Below are positions 1-6,661 of a stretch of DNA of 64,000 nt, piece by piece (within the stretch, counting starts at the first letter, position 1; each line of letters begins with the position of its first letter). The DNA is taken from the NCBI RefSeq assembly GCF_900143205.1, contig NZ_FRDH01000005.1, positions 124,001-188,000 on the forward strand, in the 5' to 3' direction. Source of the DNA: Butyrivibrio hungatei DSM 14810. Its GTDB lineage: Bacteria; Bacillota; Clostridia; Lachnospirales; Lachnospiraceae. The notes beneath the pieces are model-generated. The model saw only the letters and a program-made list of their open reading frames with translations, had not been told where the DNA came from and searched no databases. A program made the position numbers and the translations under genes.

Positions 1-50
1 CCACGGGAGAAAGCTTGCTCTCGAGGAAGATTTTTAAGATATAGTCATAA

Positions 51-84
51 AAAGCATCTGCTTTTACCAGCAGGTGCTTTTATT
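51..84 (+). terminator. Intrinsic terminator of an upstream gene
   Basis: A 12-bp stem (51-62 with 69-80, one G-U pair) closes a 6-nt loop and is followed by a short T-rich run. It presumably ends a + strand gene lying mostly to the left of the window. A reading frame that stops at 35-37 could be the tail of that gene, but it is too short to identify. Confidence 0.6.
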
Positions 85-111
85 GTCTAAAATCAAAACG
101 GAAAGGTTTTT

Positions 112-1194
112 ATGAAGAGATTTGTAAAGTGCGCTGGCATAGGCGTTTTTTTGTTAGTCCTTATATTGGGAACTATTCTGGGTTTTTTATCAGTTGATGA
201 GTATGAGCCACAGGATCTTGAGTATCTTATGGTCAACGGGGAAGAGGGTGAGACTCTTTCAATTGGAGAAAATTTAGTCATAATGACCTGGAATATCGGT
301 TATGGAGCTCTCGGGGACAACGCAGACTTTTTCATGGATGGCGGCAGGATGGTCAATACTGCTGACGAGGGAAGAGTTGAATATAACTTAAATGGTATGA
401 TCAAAGTTATAAATGCACAAAAGCCAGACATTTTGATGCTTCAGGAGGTAGACAGGTATTCTACCAGATCCCACTATTTTGATGAGTTTGAATATATCAG
501 ACAGTTTGCAGATATAGACGCAGTTAGTAATGAAAGAGCTTTTGCCTATAATTATGTAGTATCTTATATTCCTTTGCCAGTTCCACCAATAGGAAAGGTT
601 AATGCTGGAATAGGCCTGTTTAGTAAGTATGATGTTTCTGAGTGTACAAGAGTTAAGCTTCCTTGTCCCTTTAGCTGGCCACTTAGAACCATCAACCTGA
701 AAAGATGCCTGGAAGTATCAAGACTTCCTATCAATAATTCTGACAAAGAGCTTGTTCTTATTAACCTTCACCTTGATGCCTATGATGACGGCAAAGGTAG
801 GATACAGCAGACAAAGGTCTTAAAAGATCTTTTGGAATCTGAACTTGATAAAGGAAATTATGTAATAGCAGGAGGCGATTTTAATCAGGTATTTTCAAAT
901 ACGGATCTAAGTGCATATCCACTTCACGAGAAAACCTGGCAAGCAGGAGTCATTGATATTAATGAATTTGATGATAGATTCAGCTTCATGACAGATGCAA
1001 GTATTCCTACATGCAGATCTTTGGATGCACCATTTGTTTCAGTTCAAAATAAAGATCCGGAAAATTTTCAATATTACGTTATAGATGGTTTTATTATTTC
1101 TGACAACATTGAGGTTCACGATATTAATACGATAAGTACAGATTTTGTGTACTCTGACCACAATCCATTATGCGTTGAGATAACACTGAAATAA
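112..1194 (+). CDS. Membrane-anchored endonuclease/exonuclease/phosphatase (EEP) family protein
   Basis: This is a 360-residue protein with an N-terminal hydrophobic segment at about residues 4-28, which should act as a signal anchor and place the catalytic domain outside the membrane. The EEP (DNase I-like) fold is recognised from its motifs in order: TWNIGYG at 59-65, LQEVD with the metal-binding Glu at 112, an LHLDAY strand near 218, GGDFNQ near 254 and the terminal SDHNPL with Asp349-His350. The family hydrolyses phosphodiesters in nucleic acids, phosphoinositides or sphingolipids, so the substrate cannot be read from the sequence. A GGAAAGG ribosome binding site sits 5 nt before the ATG. 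It lies alone between a terminator and the pfk promoter, so it appears monocistronic. The family assignment is firm; the specific activity is unknown. Confidence 0.85.
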   Translation: MKRFVKCAGIGVFLLVLILGTILGFLSVDEYEPQDLEYLMVNGEEGETLSIGENLVIMTWNIGYGALGDNADFFMDGGRMVNTADEGRVEYNLNGMIKVINAQKPDILMLQEVDRYSTRSHYFDEFEYIRQFADIDAVSNERAFAYNYVVSYIPLPVPPIGKVNAGIGLFSKYDVSECTRVKLPCPFSWPLRTINLKRCLEVSRLPINNSDKELVLINLHLDAYDDGKGRIQQTKVLKDLLESELDKGNYVIAGGDFNQVFSNTDLSAYPLHEKTWQAGVIDINEFDDRFSFMTDASIPTCRSLDAPFVSVQNKDPENFQYYVIDGFIISDNIEVHDINTISTDFVYSDHNPLCVEITLK

Positions 1195-1196
1195 TA

Positions 1197-1225
1197 GTGA
1201 CAGTGTACGTTTTTTCGCATATAAT
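1197..1225 (+). promoter_or_regulatory. Sigma-A-type promoter of the phosphofructokinase gene
   Basis: GTGACA at 1197-1202 and a perfect TATAAT at 1220-1225 are separated by 17 bp. The -35 box directly follows the stop codon of the preceding gene, and the predicted leader is about 30 nt. Confidence 0.7.
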
Positions 1226-1261
1226 AGGGGATAAGACATCTCATGAAAGGGGACAGGAGAA

Positions 1262-2521
1262 ATGGTACAGAAAAAGAAACGAAACGTAATTGTTGGACAG
1301 TCGGGGGGACCTACAGCGGCTATCAACTCTTCACTTGCCGGAGTTTATAGAACCGCAATTGACCGTGGATACAATAAGGTTTACGGAATGATCCATGGTG
1401 TCCAGGGTCTCATGGAAGGGAGATATGTAGATCTTTCTGATCACATTCAGAGCGGACTTGATATCGAGCTTCTTAAGAGAACACCTTCAGCTTATCTTGG
1501 ATCATGCAGGTACAAGCTTCCCGAAATATTTGAGAGTAAAGAAATTTATGAGAAGATCTTTGATATTCTCGCAAAGCTTGAGATCGATTGCTTTATCTAC
1601 ATCGGTGGTAATGATTCTATGGATACCATTAAGAAGTTGTCAGATTATGCGATCATTTCAGGTTCAGACATTCGATTTGTTGGATGTCCTAAGACAATCG
1701 ATAATGATCTGGCACTTACCGATCACACTCCTGGCTATGGTTCAGCAGCCAAGTACATCGGTACTTCAGTAAAAGAGATAATAAGAGACAGCTGGTCTCT
1801 TGAAACCAGTCACGGACAGGTTATTATTGTGGAAGTAATGGGAAGAAATGCTGGATGGCTTACTGGTGCTACAGCACTTGCCAAGGGCGAGGACTGTGAT
1901 GGACCAGATGCAATCTATCTTCCTGAGATTCCATTTGATATGGATGCATTCATTAAGAAGATCAAAGCTCTTCTTAAGACCAAGGCATCTATAGTTATAG
2001 CAGTTTCAGAAGGTATCAGAACTAAAGATGGTAAGTATGTAAGCGATATGGATAAATCAGTAGAGTATGTTGATGCTTTTGGCCACAAGCAGCTTACAGG
2101 TACAGCAAGATATCTCTGCAACATTGTTTCTGCAGAATGCGGATGCAAGACACGTGCAATCGAGCTTTCAACTCTTCAGAGAGCTGCAAGCCACTGCGCA
2201 TCACGTGTTGATATCCTTGAAGCTTATGAGGTTGGTGGTGCAGCTATGAAGGCCGCAGATGAAGGCGATAGCGGCAAGATGGTTGTGCTTGAGAGACTTT
2301 CAGATGATCCTTATCAGGCAGGTACAGAGGTTAAGGATGTTCACAAGATCGCTAATGATGAACGTACTGTACCAAGAGAGTGGATCAGTAAAGACGGCAC
2401 ATATGTAACAAATGAGTTTATTACATATGTAAGACCTCTTATTCAGGGCGATGTTGGACCAATTATGGTAGATGGTATTCCTAGACATTTGTATAGACCT
2501 GGTTTCCAGGATATCTTATAA
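1262..2521 (+). CDS. pfp: 6-phosphofructokinase, probably pyrophosphate-dependent
   Basis: This 419-residue protein is a PfkA-superfamily phosphofructokinase, which converts fructose 6-phosphate to fructose 1,6-bisphosphate in glycolysis. The phosphate-donor loop GQSGGPTAAIN is at 12-22, the substrate loop PKTIDND is at 143-149 with catalytic Asp147, and MGRNAGWL follows near 194. Two positions that separate ATP- from PPi-using enzymes are both of the PPi type: Asp118 in GGND, where ATP enzymes have Gly, and Lys144 in PKTIDND, where ATP enzymes have Gly. PPi use is therefore inferred from the sequence and is not proven. The length exceeds the ~320 residues of short ATP-PFKs and fits the longer PPi clades. 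It has its own promoter and terminator. Pyruvate phosphate dikinase elsewhere in the window would complete a PPi-linked glycolysis. Confidence 0.9.
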   Translation: MVQKKKRNVIVGQSGGPTAAINSSLAGVYRTAIDRGYNKVYGMIHGVQGLMEGRYVDLSDHIQSGLDIELLKRTPSAYLGSCRYKLPEIFESKEIYEKIFDILAKLEIDCFIYIGGNDSMDTIKKLSDYAIISGSDIRFVGCPKTIDNDLALTDHTPGYGSAAKYIGTSVKEIIRDSWSLETSHGQVIIVEVMGRNAGWLTGATALAKGEDCDGPDAIYLPEIPFDMDAFIKKIKALLKTKASIVIAVSEGIRTKDGKYVSDMDKSVEYVDAFGHKQLTGTARYLCNIVSAECGCKTRAIELSTLQRAASHCASRVDILEAYEVGGAAMKAADEGDSGKMVVLERLSDDPYQAGTEVKDVHKIANDERTVPREWISKDGTYVTNEFITYVRPLIQGDVGPIMVDGIPRHLYRPGFQDIL

Positions 2522-2546
2522 GGTGAAAATTAGGAAAAGTCTAGTA

Positions 2547-2583
2547 AAAAATGGCGGATTTTGAAAAAAATCCGCCATTTTTC
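2547..2583 (+). terminator. Intrinsic terminator after phosphofructokinase
   Basis: A stem of about 14 bp built on ATGGCGGATTT and AAATCCGCCAT is flanked by A and T runs. It could work in both directions, but no gene on the - strand needs it. Confidence 0.85.
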
Positions 2584-2595
2584 TGCGTTTTAGTG

Positions 2596-2624
2596 TTGTT
2601 ATGTGTAAAAAAACGTGGTAAAAT
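2596..2624 (+). promoter_or_regulatory. Sigma-A-type promoter of the HU gene
   Basis: TTGTTA at 2596-2601 and TAAAAT at 2619-2624 are spaced by 17 bp. They lie just after the previous terminator and about 40 bp before the HU start codon. Confidence 0.65.
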
Positions 2625-2665
2625 GGGCTTTGTAATAAAATATTTCTTTTTGGAGGGAAAATTAC

Positions 2666-2944
2666 ATGAACAAGACAGAACTTATCGATGCAATCGCTAA
2701 GGAGGCAGGACTTTCAAAGAAGGACGCTGCTGCAGCACTTAATGCTTTCACAGAGACAGTAACTAAGGAGCTTAAGAAGAAGGGAAAGGTTCAGCTTGTT
2801 GGTTTCGGTACATTCGAGACAACAAAGAGAGCTGCTAGAACAGGTAAGAATCCTCAGACTGGCGCTGCAATCAAGATTCCTGCATCTGTAGCACCTAAGT
2901 TCAAGGCTGGTAAGGCACTTAAGGATCTTGTAAACAAGAAGTAA
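2666..2944 (+). CDS. hup: HU-family DNA-binding protein
   Basis: This 92-residue basic protein is a full-length HU homologue, the histone-like dimer that bends and compacts the nucleoid. It opens with the helical dimerisation part MNKTELIDAIAKEAGLSKKD. It continues through the GFGTFE strand to the DNA-binding beta arm, where ARTGKNPQTG and IKIPAS are recognisable, including the intercalating Pro. A strong TGGAGGG ribosome binding site lies 8 nt before the ATG. The gene stands alone between its own promoter and terminator and uses codons typical of a highly expressed gene. Identification is secure. Confidence 0.97.
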   Translation: MNKTELIDAIAKEAGLSKKDAAAALNAFTETVTKELKKKGKVQLVGFGTFETTKRAARTGKNPQTGAAIKIPASVAPKFKAGKALKDLVNKK

Positions 2945-2958
2945 TTTTTTATGAGAGT

Positions 2959-2990
2959 GAAGGCTGTATCAATTTGATACAGCCTTTTTC
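2959..2990 (+). terminator. Intrinsic terminator after HU
   Basis: A perfect 10-bp stem (2961-2970 with 2976-2985) with a 5-nt loop is followed by TTTTT. Confidence 0.9.
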
Positions 2991-3010
2991 GATGCATAAA
3001 ATTTCTAAAT

Positions 3011-3041
3011 AAAAGTCACGGCTTTGAAAGCTGTGACTTTT
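3011..3041 (+). repeat. Terminator-like hairpin with dispersed-repeat apex
   Basis: A stem of about 15 bp (3011-3025 against 3027-3041, one wobble) lies in the HU to GGDEF-EAL spacer. Its apex at 3017-3035 matches 17 of 19 bases of another hairpin at 32863-32881, although the lower stems differ. It may be a backup terminator or a copy of a small palindromic repeat. Confidence 0.5.
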
Positions 3042-3057
3042 AACAATTTCTAAGTTA

Positions 3058-3095
3058 CCATTCACAGTTTGCGGTTTCCCCAAAACTGTGAATGG
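3058..3095 (+). repeat. Perfect 13-bp inverted repeat in intergenic spacer
   Basis: The arms 3058-3070 and 3083-3095 are exact reverse complements around a 12-nt loop. There is no following T run, so it does not look like a terminator. It lies directly upstream of the promoter of the next gene and could be a hairpin repeat or an operator. Confidence 0.55.
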
Positions 3096-3113
3096 CACCC
3101 ATTTCTAATATTG

Positions 3114-3142
3114 TTGAAAAATAGTTCGTTTTTTAATAAGAT
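3114..3142 (+). promoter_or_regulatory. Sigma-A-type promoter of the GGDEF-EAL gene
   Basis: TTGAAA at 3114-3119, a 17-bp spacer and TAAGAT at 3137-3142 precede the start codon by about 44 bp. Confidence 0.55.
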
Positions 3143-3185
3143 TATATTGTATTCTTATGATTTTATGTAAAGGGAGAGAGACCTT

Positions 3186-4844
3186 ATGACATTCGAAAAA
3201 AGCTTTGAAAATTTTGTACAGATTTTATCTGAAGAAAATGTGACACCTGAAATCTCTCCTGGAGCGCTTTCAGATATCGCCAAGGATTTTTCACTTCGTT
3301 CAATTGTTGCGATTGTTTCTAGTGCATCAGGTTCAGATAATGCAGGAGAGCCGGATACGGTCATATCTCTTTTTGGACCTGTTCCTGAAAAGGAAGTTCC
3401 AGCGTACCTGTTCAAGCATCCAATAGGAGATAAGAAGAACATTTCTTATAATATTTATCTTTATGGTGACAAATCCTGGAGTGAAGAAGAGTACAAAAGC
3501 TTTGCAGTTGTCATAGATATATTGTCATTTCACATGGAGCGCTTCTTGCTTTCCAAGATAGTGGAAAAGAGCGCGCTTACTCAGTACCTTACAGGGCTTC
3601 CTAATTCAGGAGGTTTTATTCAGTTTGCCGTTTCCAAAATGGAGAGTGGCGCTATTTATGAGTATGATTCCTTTGCGTTTAATTTAAAGAGCTATGGTCT
3701 TATCAGCAGAAGGTATGGACTTGCTGAAGGTGATCAGATCATGAAAAGATACGCCGCAAAGCTCAGAGAATTCTGCCAGAAAGACGAGATAATATCTCAT
3801 TTTGGTGGTGATAATTTTGCTGCCCTTATTAAAAAAGAAAGAACAAAGGAGTTTTTGAACTTTTTATCATGCGTTCCTGTTTACGGAATCAAAAATGAGA
3901 AGAGAGAAGACTTTAACATTGCAGCAGTTATAGGCGTATATGCTGTAGATGAATCATTAAAAGAGCCGGGACAGCTTATTTCAAGGTCAACAATGGCTTG
4001 CAGTTATGCTAAAAACGTTGCTAATAAGCCTTATGTATTTGTTAATAAGGCTATGAGTACCAGAATATACAGACAAAAGCAAATTGAGGATAGATATGAA
4101 GAAGCTCTTTCAAATGATGAGTTTAGAATTTATCTTCAGCCAAAGGTAGACACGATAACTGGTGAGATAATTGGTGCAGAGGCTCTTTCTAGATGGTTCT
4201 GCAACGGCGTAGTGCTTTATCCTACAGAGTTTGTGCCAATCCTTGAGCAGGAGGGGATGGTAGCTTCACTTGATCTTTATGTTTTAAAGAAGGCCTGCTC
4301 CTTTATTAAAGACTGGATGGCTAAGGGAATGATCCCTGTTCCTGTATCAGTTAATTTCTCAAGAAGAGATTTAAGTTACAAGCACTTGGCTAAAGAAATT
4401 GGAAATATCATAGATGAAGCAGGTATTGAGCACAAGTTCATTGAGATAGAAGTTACAGAAACTTCTAGCGAAGATGAGAGAACGCTTATGACAGCATTTC
4501 TAAACAAACTTAGGGAAATGGATATCGCAACCTCCATTGATGATTTTGGAACAGGTTATTCATCTCTTTCTACCCTTAGAGATTTCCCTGTAAAGACTAT
4601 AAAGATAGACAGATCCTTTATTACAAGTGAAACTCTTACCAAAAATGATGAGATAGTCCTTAGGAACATCATAAGCATGGCCAAGGAACTTGATATCGAT
4701 GTAATTGCAGAAGGTGTTGAAAGAGAAGATCAGTCTGAGCTTCTTATGCATGTCGGATGCCATGTTGTTCAGGGCTTCCTTTATGATAACCCAATGCCTA
4801 AGGATGACTTCGATAAGCGACTTGAAAAGAAGTTTTATTCGTAA
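3186..4844 (+). CDS. Cytosolic c-di-GMP phosphodiesterase with degenerate GGDEF and intact EAL domains
   Basis: This 552-residue soluble protein has three parts. The N-terminal region (about 1-130) has no motif I recognise. A GGDEF-fold domain (about 130-290) has GGDNF at 207-211, and this altered signature makes diguanylate cyclase activity doubtful. An EAL domain (about 305-550) follows. The EAL part keeps the residues needed for c-di-GMP hydrolysis: GAEALSRW, VNFSRRDL, EVTETS, the DDFGTGYSSL loop, KIDRSF, AEGVE and QGF. The likely activity is conversion of c-di-GMP to pGpG, with the GGDEF-like domain perhaps acting as a GTP sensor; that role is inference. GGGAGAG precedes the ATG. A second EAL protein and a PilZ-like protein in this window point to active c-di-GMP signalling. 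Confidence 0.88.
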   Translation: MTFEKSFENFVQILSEENVTPEISPGALSDIAKDFSLRSIVAIVSSASGSDNAGEPDTVISLFGPVPEKEVPAYLFKHPIGDKKNISYNIYLYGDKSWSEEEYKSFAVVIDILSFHMERFLLSKIVEKSALTQYLTGLPNSGGFIQFAVSKMESGAIYEYDSFAFNLKSYGLISRRYGLAEGDQIMKRYAAKLREFCQKDEIISHFGGDNFAALIKKERTKEFLNFLSCVPVYGIKNEKREDFNIAAVIGVYAVDESLKEPGQLISRSTMACSYAKNVANKPYVFVNKAMSTRIYRQKQIEDRYEEALSNDEFRIYLQPKVDTITGEIIGAEALSRWFCNGVVLYPTEFVPILEQEGMVASLDLYVLKKACSFIKDWMAKGMIPVPVSVNFSRRDLSYKHLAKEIGNIIDEAGIEHKFIEIEVTETSSEDERTLMTAFLNKLREMDIATSIDDFGTGYSSLSTLRDFPVKTIKIDRSFITSETLTKNDEIVLRNIISMAKELDIDVIAEGVEREDQSELLMHVGCHVVQGFLYDNPMPKDDFDKRLEKKFYS

Positions 4845-4885
4845 TTTTATTATAAAAACTTAATAGAAAATTTATAATATCCCCG

Positions 4886-4914
4886 TTCACAATTTGTTCA
4901 CAAAGTGATATCAT
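4886..4914 (+). promoter_or_regulatory. Candidate promoter of the HPr-like gene
   Basis: TTCACA at 4886-4891 and TATCAT at 4909-4914 are spaced by 17 bp. They are upstream of a short leader with AGAGGGGA just before the start codon. Confidence 0.45.
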
Positions 4915-4967
4915 CTATTCTGTTGTTTCTTTTGAGAGTCTGCGAGTTATGAAAAGAGGGGAAAATT

Positions 4968-5216
4968 ATGAAAAAAGATGTTAAGGTTTCACTGGGCTGT
5001 AAGTCTCAGATTGTTCAGTTTATCAACATGAATTCAAAATCTTCGTGTGAGATAGATGTTCAGGACGGACACAGCTTCATTGATGGCAAATCAATAGTTG
5101 GTCTTTTATCACTTAATCTTTACAGACCACTTGATGTTACAGTGATCGGAGATGACAAGAAGATCACTAATCTGATCAAGGATTATGATACACATAACCT
5201 GCTTTTAGCAGAATAA
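4968..5216 (+). CDS. HPr/Crh-like protein lacking the phosphorylatable histidine
   Basis: This 82-residue protein has the size and strand-helix pattern of the PTS phosphocarrier HPr. The second half is HPr-like, with DGKSIVGLLSL matching the regulatory-serine region (KSI, equivalent to Ser46) and the hydrophobic helix after it. The N-terminal active-site block, normally GLHARPA with His15, is replaced by LGCKSQIVQF. It therefore cannot carry phosphate from PEP in the usual way. That resembles Crh, the Bacillus HPr paralogue that acts only as a serine-phosphorylated catabolite co-repressor. A Crh-like regulatory role is an inference; a divergent protein of other function cannot be excluded. 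It is monocistronic, between a candidate promoter and a bidirectional terminator. Confidence 0.7.
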   Translation: MKKDVKVSLGCKSQIVQFINMNSKSSCEIDVQDGHSFIDGKSIVGLLSLNLYRPLDVTVIGDDKKITNLIKDYDTHNLLLAE

Positions 5217-5243
5217 AAAAACCGCCATTTTGGCGGTTTTTTC
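5215..5243. terminator. Bidirectional intrinsic terminator
   Basis: A 10-bp stem (5217-5226 with 5231-5240) has A runs on one side and T runs on the other. It sits between two convergent genes and can serve both. Confidence 0.9.
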
Positions 5244-5247
5244 TTAT

Positions 5248-6135
5248 TTAATCAAGTCTCTTATTTCCCCAGAAGAATAATGCAACTGTTCCTGGGCCTG
5301 TATGACTACCAATAGTAGTACCGATGCTATATATCTTGACCTTGCCCTTAAGCTTAGGGAAAGCTTCTTCAACCATATCGGCAACTTTTCTGGCATCTTC
5401 ATAGCAAGCTGAATTAGAAATGTAGCAATCTCCATCATAGTCTGTACCATTTTCAGCAAGCTCGATCATTTTTTGAACCTGAGCCTTCATAACGGCTGAT
5501 TTACCTCTTACTTTAGATCTTACAATGAGGTGTCCCTGATAATCTACGTTCATAAGAGGGCAGATGTTAAGGACGCTTCCGATTGTGCCTGCAACCTTTG
5601 ATACACGGCCGCCTCTAACGAGATAGCTAAGATCTGATACAAAGAACCAGTGCTGGCACTCAAGTCTGTGCTCGATGACCCATTCATATAACTCATCGAT
5701 GCCCATTCCCTGATCACGAAGATCAGCAAGCTTATTTGTGAGAAGACCAAATCCAGAAGAAGCAGCAAGTGAATCAACTACATAAAGCTTTCTCTCTGGA
5801 TATTTTTCTTTGAGCTGGTCTCTTGCAATAGTAGCAGAGTTAAGTGTTCCAGAGATTCCGGAACTAAGTGTAAGATGAAGCACATCTTTTCCCTCTTTGA
5901 GGAAGGATTCAAAATATTCAACATATTCACCGACGCCAACCTGAGATGTTCTGGTCATGGCTCCTTTAGCCATCTGACCGTAGAAATCTTCAAAAGAGAT
6001 AGACTGTCCTAGATCATCAGGATATTCCTTGCCGTCAAGTTCAAAATGAAAGCAAATATAGTGGATATCTCTTTCTGTAAAATGCTCAGCTGTTAAGTCT
6101 GCTGTAGAACAGCAACTGATAATATATTCGCTCAT
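5248..6135 (-). CDS. DegV family fatty-acid-binding protein
   Basis: This 295-residue protein is a full-length DegV-family member. Proteins of this family bind a long-chain fatty acid, and the related FakB proteins present it to the kinase FakA for phospholipid synthesis. Family hallmarks are visible: an early STADLT strand, the TSQ motif near residue 63, SSGISGTLNSA near 91, VDS near 120, the RGGRVSK segment near 169 and the C-terminal IGTTIGSHTGPGT loop. It is the only convincing - strand gene here. It is read convergently to the HPr-like gene, with which it shares a terminator, and AAAGGGG lies upstream of its ATG. No fakA-like gene is in view. The family call is secure; the exact lipid partner is unknown. 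Confidence 0.9.
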   Translation of the reverse strand: MSEYIISCCSTADLTAEHFTERDIHYICFHFELDGKEYPDDLGQSISFEDFYGQMAKGAMTRTSQVGVGEYVEYFESFLKEGKDVLHLTLSSGISGTLNSATIARDQLKEKYPERKLYVVDSLAASSGFGLLTNKLADLRDQGMGIDELYEWVIEHRLECQHWFFVSDLSYLVRGGRVSKVAGTIGSVLNICPLMNVDYQGHLIVRSKVRGKSAVMKAQVQKMIELAENGTDYDGDCYISNSACYEDARKVADMVEEAFPKLKGKVKIYSIGTTIGSHTGPGTVALFFWGNKRLD

Positions 6136-6283
6136 AATAAAACCCCTTTATTTAAATAAATCTTCAAAAAATATCATACATTATAATTACTTTTGTAGCA
6201 AATAGAATTGTATGGAAATTTGATTCCCATAAATACAGGAATCGTCAGAATTGTCTGAATATAGAAACAATTCCCTTGAGTTG
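6136..6283. other. Intergenic spacer between degV and the RNA promoter
   Basis: No coding signal is seen. Two short inverted repeats are present: GATTCC/GGAATC around 6219-6242 and GAATTGT/ACAATTC around 6249-6272. They directly precede the promoter at 6284, where they could be operators or weak hairpins. The degV promoter should also lie here on the - strand, but I could not assign a good pair of boxes. Confidence 0.4.
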
Positions 6284-6312
6284 TTGACAAACTTAATCTG
6301 AGATGTTATATT
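6284..6312 (+). promoter_or_regulatory. Strong promoter driving a structured RNA
   Basis: A perfect TTGACA at 6284-6289 is followed by a 17-bp spacer and TATATT at 6307-6312, with a TGT extended -10 at 6304-6306. It is the strongest consensus promoter in the window, and no open reading frame follows for about 340 bp. Confidence 0.8.
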
Positions 6313-6319
6313 ATATATA

Positions 6320-6587
6320 CAATCACACAGAAGAAAAACCAAAGCAGTCGAGATGGCTACGCTTCATCAAAGACGAGCAACGGTTATCGAGGCGACTGAC
6401 ATCAACAGCGACGGTGGCGATGCTTCACATTAGCCTAGGGATGTCAAGGAGTCGCTAAAGGATGTGATTTAAAATATAAAGCATTAAAAGAATGCAGAAA
6501 GAAGAGGAAGCTACCCTTGGAAAAGCAGAATTGAGGGCGGGTGTTCATTGAAACAATGGATGCCCGCCTATTACATTGTGTTTTTTT
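6320..6587 (+). ncRNA. Structured non-coding RNA with predicted pseudoknot (raiA-motif-like candidate)
   Basis: The transcript should begin near 6320. Pairings found by eye are 6321-6327 with 6463-6469 (closing stem), 6345-6350 with 6393-6398, 6352-6355 with 6365-6368, 6397-6403 with 6440-6446, and 6407-6412 with 6451-6456. The last two cross, which predicts a pseudoknot. A strong 15-bp hairpin (6536-6550 with 6554-6568) follows, and an alternative stem (6553-6558 with 6574-6579) lies just before a run of seven T. Domain size, pseudoknot and sequence blocks such as GATGGCTACG and GACGAGCAACGG remind me of the raiA-motif RNA of Firmicutes, but I cannot verify that here. It could instead be a leader of the next gene, although that gene has its own promoter. 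It lacks the conserved core of c-di-GMP and T-box elements. Confidence 0.65.
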
Positions 6588-6600
6588 ATAGATGATGAGA

Positions 6601-6609
6601 TGGTATAAT
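6601..6609 (+). promoter_or_regulatory. Extended -10 promoter of the CoA-transferase gene
   Basis: TGGTATAAT is an extended -10 element without a convincing -35 box. It lies just after the T run that ends the upstream RNA and about 50 bp before the start codon. Confidence 0.5.
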
Positions 6610-6661
6610 ATAAAAAGGATATCTAATAATCAATCACAATCACTTATGAAGGGGTAAATGC

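Noticed and set aside
2..37. Possible C-terminal tail of an upstream + strand protein
   Set aside because: Only eleven codons before a stop, with no recognisable sequence; other frames read through equally well.
6320..6480. c-di-GMP riboswitch
   Set aside because: The GEMM core motifs and tetraloop receptor are absent, despite c-di-GMP genes nearby.
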